From: Vibrio sp. B1FLJ16
Lineage (GTDB): Bacteria; Pseudomonadota; Gammaproteobacteria; Enterobacterales; Vibrionaceae
Direction: 5' to 3'
DNA length: 64,000 nt
Assembly (NCBI RefSeq): GCF_905175385.1
Contig: NZ_HG992749.1
Coordinates: 1,736,001-1,800,000, forward strand
Part shown: positions 53,687-63,115 of the stretch, one piece after another
Layout: every line of letters begins with the position of its first letter
Position numbering within the stretch: the stretch's first letter is position 1
The notes under the pieces: generated by a model
What the model was told of the DNA's origin: nothing
The model's input: the letters and a program-made list of their open reading frames with translations, nothing else
Databases searched by the model: none
Position numbers and translations under genes: made by a program

Positions 53687-55576
53687 ATGGATGCAGAGCT
53701 ACTTGAGATTTTTAACTTTCTCGCCAAGTATCCCCCTTTCAATGAACTCCCTGAAGAAAAGCTAAGTAAAGTCACGGAAAGTGTCGAGATCTCATACTAC
53801 CGACAAGATACCCCCATAATCCATTTTGGTGATGACATTCAAGACCTTTATGTAGTACGCAGTGGCGTTGTGGAAGTGTACCGACGTAAAGGTGAGCTCT
53901 ATAACCGTCTGGATGAAGGTGACCTGTTCGGCCAAATGGGCCTGCTCACCAACAACAAGGTTCGTTTCCCAGTCAAGGCGATAGAAGATACTCTGCTCTA
54001 CTGTATCCCTGGTGATGTTTTCCAGGATTTATACGACAATTTCGACACATTTGCCGACTTTGTTGAGGTAGAAGACAGTGCGCGTTTACGCCAGGCAATT
54101 TCTGAGAACAAAGACGCCAATGATCTCACAACTTCGAAAGTAAAGACGTTATTGACCGGCGATACACCAACCATTGAGCGTGGCCAGACAATACAGCAAG
54201 CAGCGCAAATCATGGCAAACGAGAACGTCTCTGCCCTGCTCGTCATCGATCCAGACTTTGTAAGAGATGAAGATGACCCGCAATCTCCGGTATTAGGTAT
54301 TATTACTGACAGAGACTTGTGTACCAGGGTATTAGCAGAAGGGCTATCACCACAAGATGAAGTCTCTACTGCGATGACCACCGAAGTCATCTCGCTCGAC
54401 CACAATGCTTACATTTATGAAGCAATGCTGACTATGCTGCGCTACAACGTGCACCATCTTCCTGTAGTCAAAAACCAGCAGCCTATCGGAATTATTGAAA
54501 CGACAGATATTGTTCGCTATGAATCACAAAACTCGCTTCTGTTAGTGAGCAGTATTTTCCAGCAACAATCGATTGAAGATCTTGCTGCTGTCGCTGAGGA
54601 AGTAAAGAGTAGTTTTGTTCGATTAGTAAACGAAGACGCAAACTCACACATGGTAGGCACTGCTATGTCGGTGATTGGCCGCAGTTTCAAACAACGCTTG
54701 TTAGAAATGGCCGAAGAAAAACTTGGTCCACCACCGGTTCCATACTGTTACCTCGCTTTAGGCTCGATGGGTCGGGATGAGCAACTTCTAGTAACAGATC
54801 AGGATAATGCAATCATTCTCGACGAAAGCTATGAAGCAGAAAAACACGGTAAGTACTTTGAAGAACTAGCCAAATTTGTCAGCGATGGCTTAGATGCTTG
54901 TGGCTACAAATATTGTACCGGCGATATCATGGCAACCAATCCGATGTGGCGCATGACGCGATCAGAATGGGAAGAGTGCTTTGCAGACTGGATTGATGAC
55001 CCAAACCCGAAAGCCCTGCTTAACGCTTCCATTTTCTTCGATCTAGATGGTGTCTACGGTCGCCTGAAATGGGCAGAGCAACTGACCAGCTTCATTGTGC
55101 GTCGCGCACGTAAAAACAATCGTTTCCTCGCATGTCTGGCGCGAAACGCACTTAACCGCACACCGCCACTCGGGTTCTTCAAAAGCTTTGTGGTTGAGAA
55201 AGACGGCCAGCATAAAAACTCCATAAACTTGAAACGTCGTGGTACAGCTCCGTTAGTCGACTTAATCCGTGTCCATGCACTTGCTGTTGGCTCGCGTGCC
55301 CAAAATTCCTTCGAGCGCTTAGATGACATTATAGATGCGGGTATTTTGCCGAAAGGACGAGCTCAGGACCTAAAGGACGCATTGGAGTTTATCTCTATGG
55401 TCAGGATCCGACATCAGGCTTATGATGTTGAGATGGGTATTGAGCCGGACAACAACATCGAGCCGGAGAGCTTGTCCGATTTTGAACGTAGAAACCTAAA
55501 GGACGCATTCCAAAACCTGAGTAACGGCCAGAACTTCCTTAAATTCCGCTATCAAGCGAACAAGAGCTTTCAGTGA
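53687..55576 (+). CDS. cNMP-binding, CBS and DUF294 nucleotidyltransferase-like protein
   Basis: A 629-residue multidomain signalling protein. A cyclic-nucleotide-binding fold (residues about 20-120, DDIQDLYVVRSGVVEVYRRKGE, LFGQMGLLT), two CBS repeats (about 155-285, ENVSALLVIDPDF and NVHHLPVVKNQQPIGIIETTDIV) and a DUF294 region with a nucleotidyltransferase-like segment LGSMGRDEQLLVTDQDNAIIL (GS...R.E.....DQD) followed by its helical carboxyl domain. It is transcribed with the exonuclease gene nine bases downstream. A role in controlling an enzyme by nucleotide levels is inferred; the partner is unknown. Confidence 0.9.
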   Translation: MDAELLEIFNFLAKYPPFNELPEEKLSKVTESVEISYYRQDTPIIHFGDDIQDLYVVRSGVVEVYRRKGELYNRLDEGDLFGQMGLLTNNKVRFPVKAIEDTLLYCIPGDVFQDLYDNFDTFADFVEVEDSARLRQAISENKDANDLTTSKVKTLLTGDTPTIERGQTIQQAAQIMANENVSALLVIDPDFVRDEDDPQSPVLGIITDRDLCTRVLAEGLSPQDEVSTAMTTEVISLDHNAYIYEAMLTMLRYNVHHLPVVKNQQPIGIIETTDIVRYESQNSLLLVSSIFQQQSIEDLAAVAEEVKSSFVRLVNEDANSHMVGTAMSVIGRSFKQRLLEMAEEKLGPPPVPYCYLALGSMGRDEQLLVTDQDNAIILDESYEAEKHGKYFEELAKFVSDGLDACGYKYCTGDIMATNPMWRMTRSEWEECFADWIDDPNPKALLNASIFFDLDGVYGRLKWAEQLTSFIVRRARKNNRFLACLARNALNRTPPLGFFKSFVVEKDGQHKNSINLKRRGTAPLVDLIRVHALAVGSRAQNSFERLDDIIDAGILPKGRAQDLKDALEFISMVRIRHQAYDVEMGIEPDNNIEPESLSDFERRNLKDAFQNLSNGQNFLKFRYQANKSFQ

Positions 55577-55584
55577 GGTTTATC

Positions 55585-56304
55585 ATGTTGAAAAAGCTCT
55601 TTCAAAAACCAAGTATTCAATGGAACTCTAAATTTGAGCAAAAGCTTGCGCTGACTTCTGATCAAAATCTAGTCGCCTACTATAGCGCTGGTCTGCCCGC
55701 GCCTGATACGCCGCTTTCTGAGGTGGATTTCGTTGCGATAGATTTTGAAACCACAGGTCTGGACCCGGATGAAAACGATATTATTACTATCGGTCTCGTC
55801 CCTTTCAATTTAAAGCGGATTTACTTGCGAGAATCCCGCCATTGGAAAGTGAGACCCAAACAAAAACTGGATGAAGATTCTGTCATCATCCATGGTATTA
55901 CGCATAGCGAACTTATCGACGCGCCGGATTTAGGCGATATTCTCGGCGAACTGCTACCTTGCCTGAGTGGCAAAATAGTCGTCGTGCATTACCGCCGTAT
56001 TGAGCGGGAATTTCTTGATAAAGCACTCAGAGATCGTATCGGAGAAGGGATTGAATTCCCGGTACTGGATACCTTGCAACTTGAGGAAGATATTCAGAAA
56101 AATCTCACCAGTAGCCTGTGGGACAAGATAAAAGGTAAAAAACCGGAGTCATTAAGGCTGGCACAATCACGACGCCGCTATGGCTTACCTGATTACACCC
56201 CTCACCATGCCCTGACGGATGCTATAGCAACTGCTGAGCTGTTTCAGGCACAGATAGCTCATCATTATCGTGATAGTCAGGCCATCAGTGAGTTTTGGCT
56301 GTAA
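55585..56304 (+). CDS. DnaQ-like 3'-5' exonuclease
   Basis: A 239-residue exonuclease of DEDDh type: ExoI motif VAIDFETTGLDPDENDIITIG, ExoII region with IVVHYRRIEREFLDKAL, and ExoIII HHALTDAIATAELF, where the His and Asp complete the site. It starts at ATG 55585, eight bases after the stop of the upstream gene. The pair cNMP/CBS-DUF294 plus exonuclease is common in gammaproteobacteria, so the exonuclease may work with the signalling protein. Its substrate is not known. Confidence 0.9.
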   Translation: MLKKLFQKPSIQWNSKFEQKLALTSDQNLVAYYSAGLPAPDTPLSEVDFVAIDFETTGLDPDENDIITIGLVPFNLKRIYLRESRHWKVRPKQKLDEDSVIIHGITHSELIDAPDLGDILGELLPCLSGKIVVVHYRRIEREFLDKALRDRIGEGIEFPVLDTLQLEEDIQKNLTSSLWDKIKGKKPESLRLAQSRRRYGLPDYTPHHALTDAIATAELFQAQIAHHYRDSQAISEFWL

Positions 56305-56328
56305 ATAACGCTAAAGTAAAAGAAAAAA

Positions 56329-56354
56329 TAAAGGAGCCAAACGGCTCCTTTTGA
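56329..56354. terminator. Terminator between the exonuclease and MCP genes
   Basis: AAAGGAGCC-aaac-GGCTCCTTT with a T-rich flank, 25 bases after the exonuclease stop and after the convergent MCP gene on the minus strand. Confidence 0.8.
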
Positions 56355-56406
56355 TTTTCGCAGTTAACGTATTTCACTCTGAATTACGTTTCTAAAGCTT
56401 TATTAA

Positions 56407-58290
56407 CTACAGCTTGAAACGTTTAATCTCTTGTTCTAGCTCGTGTGACAGCTCAGATAACTGAGCGGCCTGCTCAGCGGCATGATGAGCTTCTGTAGCC
56501 AGTTCATTAGAAACGTCACGGATGCCTTCGGTGTTACGAGTGATCTCAGTAGTAACTGACGCTTGCTCTTCCGCTGCTGAAGCAATTTGCGTCGCCATGT
56601 CGCTGATTTGCTCTACTGCACTGTGAATCTGAGTCAGACTTACTGCTGCTGAGTTTGCGTCATCAACACTGGTGTCAGCCAAACGACGGCTATCACCCAT
56701 AATCCCTACAGCTTTCGCTGTTGTGCCCTGCAACAATTCAATTGTTTCTTGAATCTCTTTCGTTGAAGCATGTGTACGTTGACTCAACACACGCACTTCA
56801 TCGGCAACAACTGCAAATCCACGCCCCTGTTCACCGGCACGGGCAGCTTCAATAGCCGCATTAAGCGCAAGTAAGTTAGTTTGCTCTGCAATACCCTGGA
56901 TGGTCGAAAGAATCGCATTAATGCTGTTTCCGTGCGCTTCCAGATCCTGAATAACATCAGTCGCGACCTGAACTTCTTGTGCAAGACTCTGAATAGAGCT
57001 TTGCGTCTGTGACACCTGGCTAGAACCGTGAGAACAGGCTTGTACTGCTTCTTCCGAGTTACTCGCGGTGCTGTCTGCATTACCTGCAATCTCTTGCGTC
57101 GCTGCAGCCATTTCATTAACAGCCGTTGCAACCATGTTGATTTCATCTTGCTGGTAAGAAATACGCTGACTACGCTCTTCTGCTTGCTGAGCTGTTGTAC
57201 GAGCCTGTTCAGACAAAGACGAAGAAACATGGCTTAGTTTCGTTACCATGGTATGCATGTTACCAACAAAACGGTTAAAGTTTTCAGCCAACTTACCCAC
57301 TTCATCGTCACTACGCGGCTCAAGACGCTGAGTCAGGTCACCTTCACCAGAAGCAATCTCTTCTAGTGCCTGTGATACACGATTTAGGTCGCGGAATAAG
57401 AAACCCACCAGCCAAGATACAGCAGCGATGACAGCGATAGTGATCATCACAGCAGTGATCAGCAAATCACGCAATAGCACTGTATTCGCCGCTTCTTCGG
57501 TTGCGCGATCCATCTCTATCGCGAACATCCAATGTGTTCCCTCTACCTTGTGGAAGAAGTACAGTTTTTCTACGCCATTAATGGTCGTGCTTTCAATTTT
57601 GGCTTCATCAGCAGCACGCTCAATAGCTTGTTTTGAAAAGTCTTTTGATAAGGTAGTGATAGGTTTTAGTGTTAAGCTTTTGTCGGGATGCGCGAGGAAA
57701 GTACTGTCATTCATATCAATCAGCATTGCATTGGCATTTTTACCCGCATCCAAATTGATCACGTCATTGATAAGCTGATCGATAAGTACATCTGCACCCA
57801 CTACACCAACAAACTGACCATTTTTCATTACTGGTTCAGCGATCGTGATTAACAGTGCGTTAGTAATTGCATCCTGATAAGCCTCAGTAATGATCTGCTT
57901 ACCAGCTGCATTAGCATCTTTATACCAAGGACGGGTTCTCGGATCATAACCCGCACGATTACGTTCAGGGTGAGAACGGAACATATCGCCTTTCGGCGTA
58001 CCAAGGAAGATGTCATCAAAACCACCCGCCTTACGTGCTTGCTGCAAGAACGGTACAACATCTTGCTCAGTTGAGTAATCGTTAAATGCACTAGCAATGT
58101 CTTTACGGATCGTAACCCAGTCAGAAATTCCTTCTGACGCGACAGTGCTCAGGCTTTGTGCCCGGGAATAGACACCTGAAGAAGTCTGATCAAACAATTG
58201 ACCAGCCGACAACCAAGTAAGCGCTGCAGCCATTACGACAACAGCGGACAGACTCGCTCCAATAAGCTTTTGTTTTAGTGAAAGTTTCAT
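56407..58290 (-). CDS. Methyl-accepting chemotaxis protein with a Cache domain
   Basis: A 627-residue chemoreceptor. Start at ATG 58290 ([16 protein letters not shown], membrane helix 10-32), a periplasmic double-Cache sensor (about 35-275, with the PAS-like strand [36 protein letters not shown]), a second membrane helix (about 280-302), HAMP, and a signalling domain with [37 protein letters not shown]. The text DPRTRPWY is diagnostic of dCACHE_1 receptors, which often bind amino acids or amines. The ligand here is unknown. An upstream extension to 58341 is not used. Confidence 0.9.
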   Translation of the reverse strand: MKLSLKQKLIGASLSAVVVMAAALTWLSAGQLFDQTSSGVYSRAQSLSTVASEGISDWVTIRKDIASAFNDYSTEQDVVPFLQQARKAGGFDDIFLGTPKGDMFRSHPERNRAGYDPRTRPWYKDANAAGKQIITEAYQDAITNALLITIAEPVMKNGQFVGVVGADVLIDQLINDVINLDAGKNANAMLIDMNDSTFLAHPDKSLTLKPITTLSKDFSKQAIERAADEAKIESTTINGVEKLYFFHKVEGTHWMFAIEMDRATEEAANTVLLRDLLITAVMITIAVIAAVSWLVGFLFRDLNRVSQALEEIASGEGDLTQRLEPRSDDEVGKLAENFNRFVGNMHTMVTKLSHVSSSLSEQARTTAQQAEERSQRISYQQDEINMVATAVNEMAAATQEIAGNADSTASNSEEAVQACSHGSSQVSQTQSSIQSLAQEVQVATDVIQDLEAHGNSINAILSTIQGIAEQTNLLALNAAIEAARAGEQGRGFAVVADEVRVLSQRTHASTKEIQETIELLQGTTAKAVGIMGDSRRLADTSVDDANSAAVSLTQIHSAVEQISDMATQIASAAEEQASVTTEITRNTEGIRDVSNELATEAHHAAEQAAQLSELSHELEQEIKRFKL

Positions 58291-58448
58291 ATTTATTTTT
58301 AAAATGGGAGGACAACCAAGGAGCGTGAATATTACACACATTCCTACAACTATTCACTAAATTTTACAACTTTAGGTTCTGGCATAAGCCCTTGTAAACA
58401 ATAGGATTATTAGCGTCATTATTTTGTCTGCGTCAGAAAATTCGCACA

Positions 58449-58476
58449 AAAAAGCCAGCTTAGCTGGCTTTTACAA
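58449..58476 (-). terminator. Terminator of the BCCT carrier gene
   Basis: AAAAAGCCAGC-tta-GCTGGCTTTTA forms a perfect stem, 21 bases past the BCCT gene stop (minus strand). Confidence 0.82.
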
Positions 58477-58496
58477 TTTTGTACGGACGGTATTGT

Positions 58497-60068
58497 TTAC
58501 TGACGCTCGGTTCTCATACCCATCAGCAAGCTGACACACATTGCAAGCAGGATAACAGTGAAAGGTAATGCCGTCGAAATAGCACCAGCTTGCAGAGCCT
58601 GAACTGCTTCTGAGCCACCGACCCAAAGTAAAGCAACTGCAACTGCCCCTTCCATTACTGCCCAGAAAATACGCTGTGGTACCGGTGCATCTACCTTACC
58701 GCCAGCAGTAATACTATCAATTACCAACGAACCTGAATCTGAAGAGGTAATGAAGAATACCAGTACCAAAACAATCGCAATGACTGACAAGATATGACCG
58801 AATGGCAGTGAATCAAACATTTGGAACATTGCTAGTGAAACGTCGGTCAGACCATTTGCGCCAAGATCACCGACTTTATCAACGACCTGCTCAATCGCGA
58901 GACCACCAAACACTGACATCCAAACAACCGTTACCGCAGTAGGTACTAGAAGAACTGCAGTAATGAACTCACGAACAGTACGACCACGAGAAACACGTGC
59001 GATGAACATACCAACGAATGGTGACCATGAAATCCACCAAGCCCAGTAGAATACAGTCCACCCCTGGAACCACGCTTCATCGGTACGACCAAACGGATTA
59101 CTTAGTGGAATAATATTTTCTGCGTACGCCATTAATGTCGTCGGAATCGAACCAAGCGTCGTCGCCCAACCAATCAAACCGACTAAAATCAGCAACAAGA
59201 AAGCCACGATCATGTTGATGTTACTGATGACTTTCACACCACCATCGATACCGCGTACCACTGAGATCACCGCCAACAGTGTAACCACTGTAATCACGAC
59301 AACCTGAAGACCTATACCCGAGTCGATACCAAACACATGATGAATACCGCTCGCAGCCTGTTGTGCACCTAAACCCAGCGAGGTCGCCAGACCAAATAAG
59401 GTAGCCAATACCGCTAAAATATCAACAATGTGTCCAGCCCAACCCCATGCACGATCACCTAGTAACGGGTAAAAGATCGAGCGCATCGACAGTGGCAGTC
59501 CTTTGTTATAGGAAAAAAATGCCAGAGAAAGAGCTACTACACCATAAATTGCCCAAGGGTGAAGGCCCCAGTGGAACATAGTGGCACCAAGTGCCAGTCT
59601 TGCTGCTTCCGGTGTATTCGCTTCAACACCAAGTGGTGTTTCATACCACCCGGTGAAGTAAGCCACAGGCTCCGCAACACTCCAGAACATAAGTCCAATA
59701 CCCATCCCTGCAGCAAACAACATTGCAAGCCAAGACATGAACGAGTAATCAGATACCGCATCCTTGCCGCCTAAACGGATTTTGCCCAGCGGAGAAACAA
59801 TCAGCGCTAAACAGAAAATAACGAAAATGTTACCCGAAATAATAAACAACCAATCAAATGTGCCAATGATCTGCCATTTGATCCCATCAAGTACCGTCTT
59901 AGCAGTGTGTGCATCCAGTACCAAAGCGGCAACAAGAAACAGCGCAATAAAGCCCGCACTTATGCCAAAAACAGGGTTGTGAACATCAAAGCCCCATTTC
60001 TGAACGTTATCCTGACCCACTGTATAGTCAGTACTGTCGATACTGTACTTATCTACACCTTTTGTCAT
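58497..60068 (-). CDS. BCCT family betaine/choline/carnitine transporter
   Basis: A 523-residue membrane carrier with about 12 helices, probably sodium-coupled. Start: ATG 60068 with GAGAGGGACC. The glycine-betaine site segment GWTVFYWAWWISWSPFVGMFIARVSRGRTVRE and the FAAGMGIGLMFWSVAEPVAYF segment are the BCCT hallmarks. It is used for uptake of compatible solutes such as betaine, DMSP, choline or ectoine in salt stress. It is divergent from a MarR-family regulator of CosR type, as in V. parahaemolyticus and V. cholerae, where that regulator controls compatible-solute genes. Confidence 0.92.
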   Translation of the reverse strand: MTKGVDKYSIDSTDYTVGQDNVQKWGFDVHNPVFGISAGFIALFLVAALVLDAHTAKTVLDGIKWQIIGTFDWLFIISGNIFVIFCLALIVSPLGKIRLGGKDAVSDYSFMSWLAMLFAAGMGIGLMFWSVAEPVAYFTGWYETPLGVEANTPEAARLALGATMFHWGLHPWAIYGVVALSLAFFSYNKGLPLSMRSIFYPLLGDRAWGWAGHIVDILAVLATLFGLATSLGLGAQQAASGIHHVFGIDSGIGLQVVVITVVTLLAVISVVRGIDGGVKVISNINMIVAFLLLILVGLIGWATTLGSIPTTLMAYAENIIPLSNPFGRTDEAWFQGWTVFYWAWWISWSPFVGMFIARVSRGRTVREFITAVLLVPTAVTVVWMSVFGGLAIEQVVDKVGDLGANGLTDVSLAMFQMFDSLPFGHILSVIAIVLVLVFFITSSDSGSLVIDSITAGGKVDAPVPQRIFWAVMEGAVAVALLWVGGSEAVQALQAGAISTALPFTVILLAMCVSLLMGMRTERQ

Positions 60069-60490
60069 GGTCCCTCTCTTAACTCTTGTAATCTCTAACG
60101 CATCAAACAGAAAAATAGTTCGAACACGATACACTTCACATCTTCTTAAAGCCTAAGATCCTAACATTTGAGGTGTTTTTGTCTAGAATTACGCGAAAAA
60201 AAACCTAATTTACTACTCTAACATCAGAAATTTCCTACCAAAACAGTGCGACTGATTGCTTTATTAATTAGACCACAAATAATTGTTGCTATAATAATTC
60301 TAAGTCTTGGTGTGTTAGTTGCTCTGACATCGATATCAAAGTGAGCTCAACAAGCCGCTTATTTGAGTATACAAACAAATTAGAACACCCGAGCGAGTAG
60401 TGAAAGATTATCGAGGTATTTTTAATACAGAGCTTTAAATAACAAGGCTTTTGAGTTAGTGTCGCCTAGTTAATTGTTACTACAGACTGG
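60069..60490. promoter_or_regulatory. Divergent promoter region of the BCCT carrier and cosR
   Basis: This 422-base AT-rich region has a plausible plus-strand promoter (TTAGAC at 60268-60273, TATAAT at 60290-60295, spacing 16) that would serve the MarR gene. CosR of Vibrio binds such regions and represses solute uptake, but no operator could be named by eye. Confidence 0.4.
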
Positions 60491-60976
60491 ATGAATAAAT
60501 TGGAAAAATACGAAGAAGTATTGGTCTCGATTCGTCAGATCATCCGCGCTATTGATTTACATTCTAAAAAGCTGAGCAAAGAGTCTGGTCTGACTGCACC
60601 TCAGTTGATTTTAATGCGTGCTATCGACGAACTAGACAACGTTACTATCAAGCAGCTGTCTAGCCATACCAATATGAGTCAGGCAACGGCGACAACCATT
60701 CTAGATAGATTAGAGCGTAATCAGTTTGTAGAGCGACGTCGTAGTGTCGAAGATAAACGAAAAGTACATGCTGTACTGACAGAAAAGGGGCAAGAGGTTC
60801 TGAAACAAGCGCCTACCCCTCTGCAAGAACACTTCATTAACCGATTTCAGAAGCTGGAAGAATGGGAACAATCTCTTCTTTTATCTTCTGTACAGCGTAT
60901 CTCGACCATGATGAACGCTGAAGACATTGATGTAGCGCCAATGCTTGAGATTGGCAGCATCACTAAAGCAGAATAG
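60491..60976 (+). CDS. cosR: MarR family regulator, CosR type
   Basis: A 161-residue MarR protein: a winged helix with QLSSHTNMSQATATTILDRLERNQFVERRRSVEDKRKVHAVLTEKG (about residues 55-100) inside the helical dimer fold. Length and divergence from a BCCT carrier match CosR of Vibrio, which senses ionic strength and represses ectoine and betaine genes. The assignment rests on context and family knowledge. A weak GC-rich hairpin follows the stop (60999-61023) and may end transcription. Confidence 0.75.
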   Translation: MNKLEKYEEVLVSIRQIIRAIDLHSKKLSKESGLTAPQLILMRAIDELDNVTIKQLSSHTNMSQATATTILDRLERNQFVERRRSVEDKRKVHAVLTEKGQEVLKQAPTPLQEHFINRFQKLEEWEQSLLLSSVQRISTMMNAEDIDVAPMLEIGSITKAE

Positions 60977-60998
60977 TTACGCACTCTTTACAAATCTC

Positions 60999-61023
60999 AG
61001 CGCCCGCATCAAGCGGGCACTTT
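60999..61023 (+). terminator. Hairpin after cosR
   Basis: GCGCCCGC-atcaa-GCGGGC followed by ACTTTT lies 23 bases after the cosR stop, in the convergent gap with the response regulator. Confidence 0.6.
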
Positions 61024-61037
61024 TCAACAATGCCTTC

Positions 61038-61670
61038 TTACGTTAACCCCGTTTCAAATGCATATTTCGCCAACTCAGCCGTCGAATGTAGATCTAACTT
61101 ATGTTTGATGTTATGACGGTGAGTCTCTACCGTCCGGTAACTTATATTCAGCAGTGAAGCGATCTTTTTGCTGCTATGACCTTGTGCAACAAGCTTCAAA
61201 ACGGCTTCTTCTCTACGGCTCAGTGGATTAGGTCTTTGAGTTACAGGCGCAACTTCTTGAGTGAAAAGTGTTTGCGTGACCGACTCGCAAAAATATGTCG
61301 AACCTTGATTCACGGTTTTGATCGCTTGCACCATTTTTTCTGCTGAGATCTCTTTGAGCATATAACCCACTGCTCCCGCTTGCATGACCTTCATGATGTA
61401 CTCTCGATTATCATGCATGGTTAACATCAGAATTCTGCTCTCGGGTAACTCCTCTTTAATGATACCCGTCGCCTCTATCCCGTTCATTATAGGCATACTG
61501 ATATCCATCAGAATAACGTCGGGCTGAAGCGATTTAGCCATTTCTACGGCTTCCATTCCGTTGCTAGCAGTACCGACAACTTCAATATCGGATTCCAATT
61601 CCAAACGAGCCAGAAAGCCATCTATTACAACCTGATGATCATCGACGATCAGAACACTAATCTTACCCAT
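61038..61670 (-). CDS. NarL/LuxR-type response regulator
   Basis: A 210-residue response regulator. The receiver has VLIVDDHQVVIDGF at the start (acidic DD), the phospho-aspartate in DVILMDISMPIMNG (about Asp56) and LTMHD and KEIS for the Thr and Lys switch residues. The carboxyl HTH is of LuxR type (PLSRREEAVLKLVAQGHSSKKIASLLNISYRTVETHRHNIKHKL). It overlaps the sensor kinase gene by eight bases and is its partner. The target is probably the TRAP transporter genes nearby; this is inference. Confidence 0.92.
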   Translation of the reverse strand: MGKISVLIVDDHQVVIDGFLARLELESDIEVVGTASNGMEAVEMAKSLQPDVILMDISMPIMNGIEATGIIKEELPESRILMLTMHDNREYIMKVMQAGAVGYMLKEISAEKMVQAIKTVNQGSTYFCESVTQTLFTQEVAPVTQRPNPLSRREEAVLKLVAQGHSSKKIASLLNISYRTVETHRHNIKHKLDLHSTAELAKYAFETGLT

Positions 61671-63018
61671 AAATTAATTCATCCAAATTCAGTAGCACTG
61701 TAATTTCCGTCCCGAGGCCCAGCTCACTGATAAGCTCAAACTCGCCACCTATAAACTCTACGCGCTCCTGCATATTGCGGAGCCCTATTCCCTGACGATG
61801 TACTGCCTGGTTTACAATAAAACCTATCCCGTCATCACGGATCAGCAATTGGAGCATATTGCCCATTTTTTGCAGAGTAACCGTCACTTTCTTTGCTTTT
61901 GCATGTTTCTCGATGTTGTTTAACGACTCTTGAGCAATACGATAAAGAGTCGTAGCCACTTCAGAGCTCAGACGCTGTTGCTGGGTATCAAAATGACTGT
62001 CGATATCAATACCGGAATGTGAGTGAAAATCCTGAAGTAAGGTCGTCAGTGCAGCCTCTAAGCCTATATCATCTAGTGCACTAGGTCGTAGCTGATGAGA
62101 AATATGCCTGACTTCGTTAATCGCTGTGAGTAATGAACGTTGGGATTTCTCTAAATGTAATTTGAGTTTTTCATCTTCCAGACGATGACTCATCAGGTCT
62201 AAATGGCATTTACTGGAAACCAACAACTGGTTAATTCCATCATGTAGCTCACGAGCAAGATGCTTTTTCTCGTCTTCCTGAAACATCACGGTTTTATGGG
62301 CGAGTTCTTTAAGGTTCTTGTCGGCCAAACGATGTTCATGCAGATTAATAGCAAGAGTGAGCACAATAATTACCGCGACCGTCACGACCAGAATTATAAC
62401 CACCGAGAAAAAAGTAGTTTCAATATTTTTATTTACAGCTGCGCGCATAGTTGCGACTTCACGGCTCACATCTTCAATGTACAATCCGGTTCCAACCATC
62501 CATTCCCACTTGTCTAACCACCCTGAATAACTCAACTTAGGAACAACTTCCCCTGTCGACGGTTTTTGCCACAAATATTGGTGAAACCCACCGCCGGATT
62601 GTGCCTGATACAGCAAAGCTTCGATGAGCCGATCGCCATTCTCATCTTTTAGGCCTAATAAGTTTTGTCCCACCAAATTCGGTTGGGCAGGATGAACAAG
62701 GTTAGTACCGTATTTGTCGTAAGCAAAAAAATAGCCATCTGAGCCATAAGTTAAACGATTCAAAATCGCCTTTACACGCTCTTTGGCAACACTTTCTTCG
62801 ATGGTCGGGTCGTTATAGATATGTGAGATAGAGTCAAAAGCAACATTCACTGTGTCTTTCAGTGCTGCTTCTTTTGATTGAATGAGATTTTGTTGAAAGA
62901 GTTCTACCTCTCGCTGGCCGAGAGTTTTTGCCTGGTAGATCGAAATCCAACTGATACTGGCTGACACCAATACCACAGGTATCAGTGCCAGCAGAATTAA
63001 TTTTGCTTTGAGAGGCAT
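61663..63018 (-). CDS. Sensor histidine kinase with a Cache domain (NarX-type)
   Basis: About 451 residues: a membrane helix (PLKAKLILLALIPVVLVSA), a periplasmic single-Cache_2 domain (NDPTIEESVAKERVKAILNRLTYGSDGYFFAYDKYGTNLVHP and KWEWMVGTGLYIEDV), a second membrane helix, then HisKA_3 with the phospho-His in ARELHDGINQLLVSSKCHLDL and a HATPase. Start: ATG 63018, though an upstream TTG reading to 63072 is also open. Cache_2 kinases next to TRAP transporters usually sense the transported acid. It is coupled with the response regulator. Confidence 0.88.
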   Translation of the reverse strand: MPLKAKLILLALIPVVLVSASISWISIYQAKTLGQREVELFQQNLIQSKEAALKDTVNVAFDSISHIYNDPTIEESVAKERVKAILNRLTYGSDGYFFAYDKYGTNLVHPAQPNLVGQNLLGLKDENGDRLIEALLYQAQSGGGFHQYLWQKPSTGEVVPKLSYSGWLDKWEWMVGTGLYIEDVSREVATMRAAVNKNIETTFFSVVIILVVTVAVIIVLTLAINLHEHRLADKNLKELAHKTVMFQEDEKKHLARELHDGINQLLVSSKCHLDLMSHRLEDEKLKLHLEKSQRSLLTAINEVRHISHQLRPSALDDIGLEAALTTLLQDFHSHSGIDIDSHFDTQQQRLSSEVATTLYRIAQESLNNIEKHAKAKKVTVTLQKMGNMLQLLIRDDGIGFIVNQAVHRQGIGLRNMQERVEFIGGEFELISELGLGTEITVLLNLDELIYG

Positions 63019-63115
63019 CCCTTCACTCCATGAAACCGCTGCCGAACGCTCAACTGACAAACAGCTTAACAACTTGTTTCAGAAGGTGGAAACTCTCAGT
63101 TCACAAAATCTCTTT

